Made by a program: the position numbers and the translations under genes. Positions 32,372 through 41,297 of a stretch of DNA of 64,000 bases are shown here, in pieces. The stretch is taken from contig NZ_BAABCJ010000006.1 in the NCBI RefSeq assembly GCF_039538765.1, positions 62,001 to 126,000 on the forward strand, written 5' to 3'. Origin of the DNA: Zhihengliuella alba (GTDB lineage: Bacteria; Actinomycetota; Actinomycetes; Actinomycetales; Micrococcaceae). The notes under the pieces are model-generated. The model was not told the origin of the DNA and ran no database searches. It saw nothing but the letters and a program-made list of their open reading frames with translations. Every line of letters begins with the position of its first letter. The stretch's first letter is position 1.

Positions 32372-33703
32372 CTACGATGGTGCTCCCTCCTCGGATGGGT
32401 GACGATCAACCGCCGCATCGAAGAGCCGACGGAGCTCCTGCCAAACGCTGAACGATGGAGCCGGTGTGAGCCGGACCCGAGAGTAGTCGTCGATGTCCTC
32501 GATGGCGAAGTGGCCCGCTTCTCCCGCGTTGATGAATCGGAGGCCGCGCTCGAGTTCGGGGATGCCGACGGTCCACTCGACCCACGGCCGCCCCCAGAAG
32601 CGTTCAAACCCGCGGGGGCACGGCATGCCATCGGTCCCGGCCGGGCCGCCCGAGCGAAGCGTGCCGTAGAGAGGTTCCGCGTCCACGACGACGGGCGCGC
32701 CCAGCGTCCAGGCCGGCGCAAGCCCGACCCATTGAGCGACTGCCCCGATGCACGTGGAGAGACCCATGAGCTCGTGCGGTCTGGTCTCGGGGTCGGGCAC
32801 CGCACCCTCGAGGAGGTCGTGGTACGACGGACCGGTCAGCGCAGTCGCCATGTTCTGGCCGGCGAAAAGGTCGAACTGGCTCAGCCGCTCACCGAAACGC
32901 AGCGTCGTCTGGGCATAGAACCTCCGGTTCCTGAAGCCGTCGGCCACCCGATGGCCCAGCGGGGTCCACTGTGCCCGGCCGTCCATGAGGCCGAGGCCGG
33001 CGAGCTGCTCGATCTCTCGACCGAACGCGCCAGCCTCCAATCGCCCCAGCGGCCCCTCACGGGTGGCGGTGGTGGCCAGGAAGTCAAAGCTCGCCCTCGG
33101 CAGTACCGGCCCCTGAAAAGGCCACCTGTTGGCCCACTGGAGCTTGCGCAGGCGTTCAAGCGGCTGTCCCCATGCCTCCATCGCGTCGTCGTCCACCTTT
33201 GGCTCCCTGCCCGGGAGTCCGGCGGCCGCCCCGGCGGAGGGCTGATGTTCGTCGACCCGCATCTCGGACACCATCGATCGCATGAGCGACTCCATGCGAT
33301 CGGAATCGGCGACCGCATAGGTTGCCGTGGCCTCCACTGCGCTGGCCCCAGCGGGGACGAGCCAGCGCTGGGAGGCGATCTGCTCCAGACCGCTGCGGTA
33401 GAGGACCAGGTGCATGCGGCCCAGACCGGTCGCGGTCTCCCAGACATCGTCAGAGATGAAGCGCGGTTCATGGAGCAGTTCGCGGTCGGCCGCCAACGCC
33501 ACAGTGGAGAGCCACGCCATGCTCGTTTCCTCCGACCGCGGGATGACCTTCAGCACGAGGCTCGGCCGGAAAGTGACCGCCTCCTCGGGGTGGACGAAGA
33601 CGGCGCCGAGACCCGTCAGCGCCGACTCCCAAGCATCGGGGACGGGAAGCCGTGCGGGCCCGACCTCGTGCCAGGTGCAGGCCTGAGTCTGCTGTGTCGA
33701 CAT
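32372..33703 (-). CDS. LpqN-like (DUF1795-type) cassette protein, 443 aa
   Basis: 443 aa, no signal peptide. Residues about 10-160 (RLPVPDAWESALTGLGAVFV, FRPSLVLKVIPRSE, RMHLVLYRSGLEQIASQRWL, VEATATYAVADSDRMESLMR) resemble the LpqN/DUF1795 fold seen in ESX-associated proteins. The C-terminal about 270 residues, with a winged-helix-like LGLMDGRAQWTPLGHRVADG and an aromatic-rich end, are not recognised. AAGGTG precedes ATG 33703, 11 bases after the stop of the effector-like gene. Might be a chaperone or immunity component; not determined. Confidence 0.65.
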   Translation of the reverse strand: MSTQQTQACTWHEVGPARLPVPDAWESALTGLGAVFVHPEEAVTFRPSLVLKVIPRSEETSMAWLSTVALAADRELLHEPRFISDDVWETATGLGRMHLVLYRSGLEQIASQRWLVPAGASAVEATATYAVADSDRMESLMRSMVSEMRVDEHQPSAGAAAGLPGREPKVDDDAMEAWGQPLERLRKLQWANRWPFQGPVLPRASFDFLATTATREGPLGRLEAGAFGREIEQLAGLGLMDGRAQWTPLGHRVADGFRNRRFYAQTTLRFGERLSQFDLFAGQNMATALTGPSYHDLLEGAVPDPETRPHELMGLSTCIGAVAQWVGLAPAWTLGAPVVVDAEPLYGTLRSGGPAGTDGMPCPRGFERFWGRPWVEWTVGIPELERGLRFINAGEAGHFAIEDIDDYSRVRLTPAPSFSVWQELRRLFDAAVDRHPSEEGAPS

Positions 33704-33713
33704 GATGTTCACC

Positions 33714-34979
33714 TTAGTCCCACAAGGAATTCCAGCCGTCGGAGATCGCTCCCCCGACATCGGAGACGACTTCCCCGACTTCGCCGACGACCTCCTTGAC
33801 CGGTTCCGGCGTGATCGTCTCGTAGACGTCCTCCACGACGTCAGCGGCGGCATCGGCCAGTCCGAGCGCTTCGGCCCCGTAGGCCAGCACGCCTCCGACC
33901 GCCAATCCGATCACGCCTCCGGCCAGAGTGCCGACACCCGGAATGGGAATGGCCGTGCCGATGGCCATTCCCATCATGCCGGCGCCGGCGATGACAGCGA
34001 CCTTGGTGCCTCCACGCACCAGACCGGCCTGTCCCGCCTCGTTCTCGAGCTCGTCCTCCGACAGGTCGGGGCGCGTGCGCAGAAGCTCGTTGTAGCGCTC
34101 CTCGTACTCGCTGTTGATCGTGATGACCCCGCCGGCCACATTGACGATCCAGCCACCGGCGCGCATCGCCGTCGGCATCTTCAGGTTCTGCCGCTGGGCC
34201 TCGGCCGGGTCCACGACGCTCCATGGATTCTGGTGCCGCACCACGTAGCGCTCGGGCGCCGGCAGTGTCACGCCCGGCTTCATGTAGGCGGCGTACTTGA
34301 CCTGACCGTTGGCGGTCACGATCTTCTTGGTCGTGTAGTAGTCGCGTGGATCGTAAGCCGGCGTCCTGTAGCCGTAGACCGGCACCTTTCGACTCGGGTC
34401 GATCCGGACGAACCCCGTGGAGTTCCCCGCGACCGTCAGAGCAGCCGTGCCCCAGGGGCCGGCGATTCCACCGCCCTGGTCGAGAACCTTGTCGTAGATG
34501 CCGTTGAGCGTGTTGGCGCACGCCTTCTCGGCATTCTCGTAATTGGTCTGAGTGCCGTCCACGAGTCCCTGCAGCCAGCGCTGAGTTCCTTCGGCCTCCG
34601 CCACGGCTGTCGCGTCCGTCTCGTCGAGGTTCGCGACCTCGCCCCGGAAGTAGGCGATCTGTCCCAGGATGTTCTCCACGATCCCGAGTTCCGCGTCGAC
34701 GGTGTCGGCGAAAGCCTTCAGCGCCGCCTCCGCCTTTTCGCCTCCGTCCGCGACGAATCCCCCATGTCGTTTGATCTCGACGAATGATTCCTTGAACTGA
34801 GTGGAGGACGAATAGTCGTCGATCTCGATGAAGGACTGCAGCGATCCCCAGGTGGTGCTGCACGTGTCGACGTCCGTCTCGACGTTTCCGGCCTTCTTGC
34901 CCAGGTCGCTGGCAGCCGTTCGGATCGTCTCGGGGTCAGCCCAGCCCTCATAGCAGCTGGTATCAACTTCATAGGCCAT
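33714..34979 (-). CDS. Putative T7SS-type secreted effector with glycine-zipper C-terminal region
   Basis: 421 aa, no Sec signal. The N-terminal about 165 residues are helical and lack membrane segments, with a WG turn at 44-45 (CSTTWGSLQSF), like LXG/WXG-type type VII substrates. A central region (about 195-290) holds VYGYRTPAYDPRDYYTTKK and RHQNPWSVVDPAEAQR. Residues about 326-364 are a Gly/Ala-rich hydrophobic glycine zipper (GAGMMGMAIGTAIPIPGVG, GGVIGLAVGGVLAYGAEALG), followed by an acidic amphipathic end. Membrane insertion is suggested by this tail. No known catalytic toxin domain is seen. The local DNA is less GC-rich than its surroundings (line 34741-34800 is about 53% by hand count). 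Confidence 0.6.
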   Translation of the reverse strand: MAYEVDTSCYEGWADPETIRTAASDLGKKAGNVETDVDTCSTTWGSLQSFIEIDDYSSSTQFKESFVEIKRHGGFVADGGEKAEAALKAFADTVDAELGIVENILGQIAYFRGEVANLDETDATAVAEAEGTQRWLQGLVDGTQTNYENAEKACANTLNGIYDKVLDQGGGIAGPWGTAALTVAGNSTGFVRIDPSRKVPVYGYRTPAYDPRDYYTTKKIVTANGQVKYAAYMKPGVTLPAPERYVVRHQNPWSVVDPAEAQRQNLKMPTAMRAGGWIVNVAGGVITINSEYEERYNELLRTRPDLSEDELENEAGQAGLVRGGTKVAVIAGAGMMGMAIGTAIPIPGVGTLAGGVIGLAVGGVLAYGAEALGLADAAADVVEDVYETITPEPVKEVVGEVGEVVSDVGGAISDGWNSLWD

Positions 34980-34987
34980 CGTCGTCG

Positions 34988-35320
34988 CTACCGCTCGTGG
35001 AAATCGGGGGTCTTCTGGATCGTGCTGTACGCGTCATCGGCCATCTGCTGGTCCGACTGGATAATGGCGCGGCGGATCTGTGCCGCGCCGTCCCGGGCGT
35101 TCGTCCCACGCTGCCAGGCCGCTTCGCTGTTGGCCCCGACGACCTCGTCGTGGAGGCTGGTGAGAGCCTCGGAGATCTTCGAACTCTTGACGGCCGTCTT
35201 GGCGTCTTCGACCGAAGTCTTGAGTTCGGTCTTGGAGGTCTCGACGTCTCCGAGGTTCTCGCCCAGCGTATTCAGGACACCAAGGTAGCCGGACCTCAGC
35301 GTGTATCCCTCCAGCGCCAC
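34988..35320 (-). CDS. Small WXG100-like helical protein
   Basis: 110 aa, all predicted helix with a break near W69 (AAWQRGTNA), no signal peptide and no membrane segment: the size and layout of ESX/WXG100 or related partner proteins. The GTG start (35318-35320) has AGGAGGAG at good spacing, so this is probably well translated and first in its operon. It is eight bases upstream of the 421-aa effector-like gene, the usual position of a small helical partner. Family membership is inferred from size, topology and context, not from a strict W-x-G motif. Confidence 0.6.
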   Translation of the reverse strand: MALEGYTLRSGYLGVLNTLGENLGDVETSKTELKTSVEDAKTAVKSSKISEALTSLHDEVVGANSEAAWQRGTNARDGAAQIRRAIIQSDQQMADDAYSTIQKTPDFHER

Positions 35321-35436
35321 CGCTCACTCCTCCTGCAGGAACCGACCACTTCTGCGTCGAGTATTGCGCATCGGGGTCCGCCGTGCGATGGGGAGAAGTC
35401 CCCACGCGGAGAGAGGGCCGTCCGCTGGAGGCTCGC

Positions 35437-35871
35437 CTACGGGGCCTTCTCGGCGTAGGCGCGGAACGCCTCCAGCTGGCCGGACTCCGCCTCCGCCAGG
35501 GCCTCCCGCAGCTCGTCCGCGCCGTCCGCTGCGGCGTGGTCCAGGCGGATGCCGACGCGCAGGCGCAGCCGGGTCCGGTCCCCCTCGGCGACCAGGAGGT
35601 ACCCGTACTCGACGCGCACGTCCGCCCCGTCGGAGCCGGCGGCCAGCGTCAGGGCACTGCCGGGCTCGACCGTCGCGACGGTCAGCTCCCGCTCGTGGTC
35701 CGCGGACCGGTAGCGCAGGGTCTGCCCGGGCACCGCGGGGCCGACGGCGAGCATCGAGTCGACGCCCGGCATCCAGAGCGGTGCCGACACCCAGTCGGTC
35801 AGCAGATCCCACACCCGCCACTGCGGGAGGTGGATGAGTACCTCGTCCTCGAGCGCGGTGATCGACTCCAT
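35437..35871 (-). CDS. SRPBCC-family protein
   Basis: 144 aa. The pattern ITALEDEVLIHLPQWRVWDL, WVSAPLWMPGVDSM, RYRSADHERELTVATVEPG, and a C-terminal helix with LREALAEAESGQLEAFRAYA fits the START/polyketide-cyclase (SRPBCC) fold, which binds hydrophobic ligands. ATG 35871 is used, with GGAGG eight bases before it. That ribosome binding site lies in the 3' arm of a perfect 14-bp hairpin. Ligand unknown. Confidence 0.75.
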   Translation of the reverse strand: MESITALEDEVLIHLPQWRVWDLLTDWVSAPLWMPGVDSMLAVGPAVPGQTLRYRSADHERELTVATVEPGSALTLAAGSDGADVRVEYGYLLVAEGDRTRLRLRVGIRLDHAAADGADELREALAEAESGQLEAFRAYAEKAP

Positions 35872-35876
35872 GAAAA

Positions 35877-35919
35877 GCATCCTCCCCCTTCCGCCGTGAT
35901 GACGAAAGGGGGAGGATGC
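35877..35919 (-). terminator. Perfect 14-bp hairpin ending in TTTT, also covering the SRPBCC ribosome binding site
   Basis: Arms GCATCCTCCCCCTT (35877-35890) and AAGGGGGAGGATGC (35906-35919), loop of 15. Read on the minus strand the hairpin ends in TTTTC, a classical rho-independent terminator for fba-DUF3151. The same 3' arm carries the GGGGGAGG ribosome binding site of the SRPBCC gene, whose ATG follows six bases later. Confidence 0.75.
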
Positions 35920-35965
35920 GGTCGCACCGCCGTGGGGCGCGAGGAGGCCGCGAGGAGTTCGGGCG

Positions 35966-36382
35966 CTACGCCTCGATCGCGGCGCGGGCGGCCGGGTCGG
36001 AATCGTCCAGGAAGCGGTTGATCCGCTCCACCTCGTCCAGCTCGCCGATCGACTCGGCGGCGCGGCCGAGTGCGTAGAGGGCGCGGAGGAAGCCGCGGTT
36101 CGGCACGTGGGTCCAGGGCACCGGGCCCTGGCCGCGCCATCCCGACTTCCGCAGCGCATCGAGGCCGCGGTGGTAGCCCACGCGGGCGTACGCGTAGGAC
36201 TCGACGTGACGGCCGGCGTCGTACGCCTCGTCGGCGAGCGCCGCCCAGGCGAGGGACGACGTCGGATGGCTCGCCGCGACGTCCGCGGCCGGCTCGCCCG
36301 CGGCGAGACGGGACTCGACGTCGGGCTCCTCGGGCAGCAGCGTCTCCGGGATGCCGAGCAGGTTCTTGCCGATCTCGCTCAT
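35966..36382 (-). CDS. DUF3151 protein
   Basis: 138 aa. KNLLGIPETLLPEEPDVESR, LAWAALADEAYDAGRHVESY, AYARVGYHRGLDALRKSGWR and VPWTHVPNRGFLRALYALGR AAE match DUF3151, an actinobacterial family of unknown function usually encoded directly after class II aldolase, as here (four bases after fba). Translationally linked to fba; a role tied to glycolysis is only suggested by this conserved pairing. Confidence 0.88.
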   Translation of the reverse strand: MSEIGKNLLGIPETLLPEEPDVESRLAAGEPAADVAASHPTSSLAWAALADEAYDAGRHVESYAYARVGYHRGLDALRKSGWRGQGPVPWTHVPNRGFLRALYALGRAAESIGELDEVERINRFLDDSDPAARAAIEA

Positions 36383-36386
36383 GCGG

Positions 36387-37409
<1,023 letters not shown>

Positions 37410-37543
37410 TCCGTCTCCTGACGTTGTGCGAGATATATGGTCTGGACAACACTGTCGGGACCATCCTAGGCCAGCAGTGGTCTCCGGCACGGTCCGTTTG
37501 ACGGCCGTCGTCGTATTCTTACCGGGACCGCACCCGAGGCACC

Positions 37544-37567
37544 ACCGCACGATCCACCGCACGATCC
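37544..37567. repeat. Two exact 12-bp tandem repeats plus partial copy, in the terC leader
   Basis: ACCGCACGATCC is repeated twice, then ACCGCTCCTCC. The spacer between fba and terC (37410-37613) otherwise shows no recognisable riboswitch. Confidence 0.7.
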
Positions 37568-37613
37568 ACCGCTCCTCCGCACCTCCGACGCGTCTCCTGT
37601 GAAAGGGCTTCCG

Positions 37614-38798
37614 ATGACCGTTCCCGGCTGGCTCTGGGCTGCCACCATCGTCTTCATCCTGCTGCTCGTCGCCTACGACTTCTTCTTCCACGTCCGCAAG
37701 GCCCACACCCCCACGCTCAAGGAGGCGTCGATCTGGTCGGCCCTCTACGTGGGCATCGCGCTCGTGTTCGGCCTGGGCCTCTGGCTCCTCGGCGGGCACC
37801 AGGCCGGCGGCGAGTACTTCGCCGGCTACATCACGGAGAAGGCGCTCTCCGTGGACAACCTCTTCGTCTTCCTGGTCATCATCTCCAGCTTCCGCGTCCC
37901 CCGCGAGGACCAGCAGAAGGTGCTGCTGTTCGGCATCGTGTTCGCGCTGATCGCCCGCACGGGCTTCATCTTCCTCGGCGCGCAGCTGATCAACACCTTC
38001 GCGTGGATGTTCTACCTCTTCGGCCTGATCCTGCTGCTCACGGCGGGCAACATGCTCAAGAAGGACGACCACTCCGACGATGCGGACAACTTCATCATCC
38101 GGCTCGCCAAGCGCTTCCTGCCCACCACGGACAAGTACGACGGCGACCGCCTGTTCACGGTGCAAGACGGCAAGCGGGTGCTCACCCCGATGCTGCTGGT
38201 CATGGTGGCCATCGGCGGCACCGACATCCTGTTCGCGCTCGACTCGATCCCGGCGATCTACGGCCTGACGCAGGAGGTCTACATCGTCTTCACGGCCACC
38301 GCGTTCTCGCTGCTCGGCCTCCGCCAGCTCTACTTCCTGCTGGACGGGCTCCTGGACCGCCTGATCTACCTGTCCTACGGGCTCGCCGCGATCCTGGGCT
38401 TCATCGGCGTCAAGCTGATCCTGCACGCGCTGCACGAGAACAACGTGCCGTTCGTCAACGACGGCCAGCCCGTGCCGGTCGTGGAGATCTCCACGCAGCT
38501 CTCGCTGAGCGTCATCATCGGCGTCCTGGTGCTGACCGTGCTGATGTCCCTGTTCTCCAAGGCCGGCAAGGCCAACACCGCCGTCTCCAACGCCCGGCGC
38601 CACGCCCAGAACTACCTGAACCCGGACTACACCTCGGACGAGTTCGAGCGCGAGCGGGTGTTCCGCCTGCTGCTGGACGAGGAGAAGCAGATCGCCGGCA
38701 TGGAGAAGAAGTACCGGGACCGGGTGAAGGACATCGAGGAGATCCGGGCCCGAGTCGCCGAGGCCCACGAACTCCACACCCGCATCACCAGGTTCTAG
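37614..38798 (+). CDS. TerC/Alx family membrane protein
   Basis: 394 aa, about nine transmembrane helices. The diagnostic TerC sequences are present: GYITEKALSVDNLFVFLVII and AIGGTDILFALDSIPAIYGL with conserved acidic residues within the membrane, and a charged C-terminal tail of about 85 residues. TerC/Alx proteins are linked to tellurite resistance and to manganese export or metallation of secreted proteins. AAAGGG precedes ATG 37614. I looked for a yybP-ykoY manganese riboswitch in the leader and found none. Confidence 0.9.
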   Translation: MTVPGWLWAATIVFILLLVAYDFFFHVRKAHTPTLKEASIWSALYVGIALVFGLGLWLLGGHQAGGEYFAGYITEKALSVDNLFVFLVIISSFRVPREDQQKVLLFGIVFALIARTGFIFLGAQLINTFAWMFYLFGLILLLTAGNMLKKDDHSDDADNFIIRLAKRFLPTTDKYDGDRLFTVQDGKRVLTPMLLVMVAIGGTDILFALDSIPAIYGLTQEVYIVFTATAFSLLGLRQLYFLLDGLLDRLIYLSYGLAAILGFIGVKLILHALHENNVPFVNDGQPVPVVEISTQLSLSVIIGVLVLTVLMSLFSKAGKANTAVSNARRHAQNYLNPDYTSDEFERERVFRLLLDEEKQIAGMEKKYRDRVKDIEEIRARVAEAHELHTRITRF

Positions 38799-38815
38799 GC
38801 GGCGGGCGGGCGGCT

Positions 38816-38859
38816 CCCCTGACACGTGATCCCCGGTCCCGGGGACCACGTGTCAGGGG
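38816..38859. terminator. Bidirectional terminator overlapping the trmH-type gene stop
   Basis: CCCCTGACACGTG (38816-38828) and CACGTGTCAGGGG (38847-38859) are perfect arms; the interior TCCCCGG/CCGGGGA extends the stem. Lies between convergent genes and includes the stop codon of the minus-strand gene. Confidence 0.85.
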
Positions 38860-39614
38860 CGCTGGCCGAAGGGGTGCCGCCTGATCCAGGCGTGCATCGC
38901 GATCGCGGCGGCCGAGCCGGCGTTGATGGACCGGGTGGATCCATACTGCTCGATGGAGAGGGTGGCGTCCGCGGCCCGGTGGACCTCCTCGCTCAGCCCG
39001 GGGCCCTCCTGGCCGAACACCAGGACGCAGCGCCGCGGCAGGTCGAACGTCTCCAGCTGCTGGGAGTCGGGGAAGAGGTCGACGGCGATGACGGCCAGCC
39101 CCTCGCCCCGCGCCCAGGCGACGAAGTCCGTGACGGTCGGGTGGTGGCGCACGTGCTGGTACCGGTCGGTGACCATGGCGCCGCGCCGGTTCCAGCGCCG
39201 GCGTCCGATGATGTGCACCTCCCGGGCCAGGAAGGCGTTGGCCGTCCGCACCACGGTGCCGATGTTGAAGTCGTGCTGCCAGTTCTCGATGGCGACGTGG
39301 AAGTCGTGCCGGCGGGAGTCCAGGTCGGCCACGATCGCCTCGTGCCGCCAGTACCGGTACTGGTCCACGACGTTGCGCCGGTCCCCCTCGCGCAGGAGCT
39401 CGGGGTCCCAGTGGTCGCCCTCGGGCCAGGGGCCCTCCCAGGGTCCGACGCCGACCTCGGCGACCGCCGGGACGTCCGGCGTCGCGCCGGAGGCCGCGGC
39501 ACCGGCCGCCGGCTCCCCCGCCGTCGTGCCCGGAACGGCGGCCATCCCCGCCTCCGGGGCGCGCCCCTCGGTCCCGTGTTCCGTCCCGTCCGCCGGGTTC
39601 GCCCTGTGAGTCAC
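38853..39614 (-). CDS. SpoU/TrmH-family RNA 2'-O-methyltransferase
   Basis: 253 aa. The SpoU motifs are present: FNIGTVVRTANAFLAREVHI (motif 1), VLVFGQEGPGLSEEV (motif 2) and LSIEQYGSTRSINAGSAAAI (motif 3), forming the SAM-binding knot. An extra N-terminal region of about 70 mostly disordered residues precedes it. Substrate may be tRNA or rRNA. The GTG start 39612-39614 has TAGGCT six bases upstream, so it is likely leaderless. Confidence 0.9.
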   Translation of the reverse strand: MTHRANPADGTEHGTEGRAPEAGMAAVPGTTAGEPAAGAAASGATPDVPAVAEVGVGPWEGPWPEGDHWDPELLREGDRRNVVDQYRYWRHEAIVADLDSRRHDFHVAIENWQHDFNIGTVVRTANAFLAREVHIIGRRRWNRRGAMVTDRYQHVRHHPTVTDFVAWARGEGLAVIAVDLFPDSQQLETFDLPRRCVLVFGQEGPGLSEEVHRAADATLSIEQYGSTRSINAGSAAAIAMHAWIRRHPFGQRP

Positions 39615-39727
39615 CGGCCCAGCCTATTTCAGTCGTCGTGATGCCCGTCGCCTAGACTGGTACGCGGTGAGCCGGGAAGTCTGGTCGGCAGTGACGTATT
39701 CGAACGACCCGAAGGATTGACGTTTAT

Positions 39728-41116
39728 ATGGCCAACAAGCCAGGTCCCGAGACCTCCGACGGCCCCCCGGGGGCCCCGTCCCAGGGACAGACCCGCCCGC
39801 TGATCGGCTGGGGCTCCTACTCCGAATCGCGGCGCATCGGCGAGATCCTCCGCAAGGAGACCGTCGGCGGCCTCATGCTCGTCGCCGCGGCGGCCATCGC
39901 CATCATCTGGGCCAACTCGCCGGCCTCCGACGCCTACTTCTCGCTGCGCGACTTCCACGTCGCGATCGGCCCCGAGTCCTGGCACCTGGACCTCAGCCTC
40001 GGCCACTGGGCCTCGGACGGGCTGCTGGCCATCTTCTTCTTCCTCGTCGGCCTCGAGCTGAAGAAGGAGATCGTCGCCGGGGACCTGCGCACGCCGAGCA
40101 AGGCGATGGTCCCGGTCATGGCCGCCGTCGGCGGCGTCATCATCCCCGCCGGCATCTACGCCCTGATCAACATGGGCAGCGCGACGGCGCTGCACGGCTG
40201 GGCGATCCCCACCGCGACGGACATCGCCTTCGCCGTCGCCGTGCTGGCGATCATCGGCTCCCACCTTCCCTCGCCCCTGCGCATCTTCCTGTTGACGCTG
40301 GCCGTGGTGGACGACCTCATCGCCATCCTGATCATCGCCGTGTTCTACACGGACGAGATCAATTTCGTCCCGCTGGCGCTCTTCGTGGTGCCGGTGATCA
40401 TCTACGCCGTCCTGGCGCAGAAGTTCCGCCACTTCCTCGGCACGCACGCCTGGGCCCCCTGGGCCATCCTGCTGCCGCTCGGCCTGGTGGCCTGGGCGCT
40501 CCTGCACGCCTCCGGCATCCACGCGACCATCGCGGGCGTGGTGCTCGGCTTCGTGGTGCCGGTCATCATCAGCAAGGAGGGCCAGGCCAAGGGCGCCAAG
40601 CACGGCCTGGCCGAGGACCTGGAGCACCACCTCCGGCCGCTCTCCAGCGGCGTCGCGGTGCCGATCTTCGCGTTCTTCTCCGCCGGTGTGGCGATCGGCG
40701 GCGCGGAGGGCTTCGCGTCCGCCCTCACCGACCCGGTCACGATCGGCGTGGTCGCCGGCCTGGTGCTCGGCAAGCCGGTCGGCATCCTGCTGACCACGTG
40801 GTGCATGGCCAAGTTCACCAAGGCGCAGCTGGACGCCTCGATCCGCTGGATCGACCTCTTCGGTGTGGGCCTCCTGGCGGGCATCGGCTTCACCGTCTCC
40901 CTGCTCGTCGCCGAACTCAGCTTCGGCATCGAAAGCGAGCACAACGACCACGCCAAGGTCGCCATCCTCTCCGCATCGGTCCTCGCGGCCCTGTTGGCCG
41001 CCGCGATCCTCGGGGTCCGCAACCGCCACTACAAGCGGATCGAGGAGGAGGCGTCCATCGACGCCAACGCCGACGGCATCCCGGACGTCTACGAGGAGGA
41101 CTCGAACAAGCGCTGA
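39728..41116 (+). CDS. nhaA: NhaA Na+/H+ antiporter with C-terminal calcium-binding-like motif
   Basis: 462 aa, about 12 transmembrane helices. FFFLVGLELKKEIVAGDLR, the transport aspartates in LAVVDDLIAI, PTATDIAFAVAVLA and the C-terminal GIGFTVSLLVAELSF are diagnostic of NhaA. It exports sodium in exchange for protons. The cytosolic tail carries D445-x-N-x-D-G-x-x-D453 with two glutamates after it, a dockerin/EF-hand-like loop not usual for NhaA. A TAGACT -10 lies at 39653-39658, giving a leader of about 65 bases. Confidence 0.95.
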   Translation: MANKPGPETSDGPPGAPSQGQTRPLIGWGSYSESRRIGEILRKETVGGLMLVAAAAIAIIWANSPASDAYFSLRDFHVAIGPESWHLDLSLGHWASDGLLAIFFFLVGLELKKEIVAGDLRTPSKAMVPVMAAVGGVIIPAGIYALINMGSATALHGWAIPTATDIAFAVAVLAIIGSHLPSPLRIFLLTLAVVDDLIAILIIAVFYTDEINFVPLALFVVPVIIYAVLAQKFRHFLGTHAWAPWAILLPLGLVAWALLHASGIHATIAGVVLGFVVPVIISKEGQAKGAKHGLAEDLEHHLRPLSSGVAVPIFAFFSAGVAIGGAEGFASALTDPVTIGVVAGLVLGKPVGILLTTWCMAKFTKAQLDASIRWIDLFGVGLLAGIGFTVSLLVAELSFGIESEHNDHAKVAILSASVLAALLAAAILGVRNRHYKRIEEEASIDANADGIPDVYEEDSNKR

Positions 41117-41153
41117 CCGGTCCGGCCCCGCCGGGGCCGCCGACGCTTGAGAC

Positions 41154-41193
41154 GCAGAAGGGGAGCGCACCCGCGGGTGCGCTCCCCTTCTGC
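41154..41193. terminator. Perfect 40-base palindromic hairpin after nhaA
   Basis: Arms of 20 bases beginning GCAGAAGGGG and ending CCCCTTCTGC are exact reverse complements; followed by ATTCCTT. A very stable terminator, possibly bidirectional. Confidence 0.85.
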
Positions 41194-41232
41194 ATTCCTT
41201 CTGCGTTCTGTCCCCGTCGGCGCCGCTCGATC

Positions 41233-41288
41233 AGTGCCGCAGGAGCAGTGCCGCAGGAGCGATGCCGCGGGAGCGGTGCCGCGGATCC
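41233..41288. repeat. Four 14-bp tandem repeats between nhaA and the next gene
   Basis: AGTGCCGCAGGAGC twice exactly, then GATGCCGCGGGAGC and GGTGCCGCGGATCC. Noncoding; the unit is not a multiple of three. Confidence 0.8.
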
Positions 41289-41297
41289 GCCGCGGAA

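Noticed and set aside
37410..37613. yybP-ykoY manganese riboswitch expected before terC
   Set aside because: No matching core or paired elements could be seen; only a short tandem repeat.
39629..41170. 513-codon minus-strand open frame
   Set aside because: Antisense of nhaA, Asp/Gly/Arg-rich, typical of high-GC shadow frames.
41233..41288. Tandem repeats considered as a CRISPR array
   Set aside because: Units are 14 bp, contiguous and without spacers; no cas genes. The same applies to 52466-52508.
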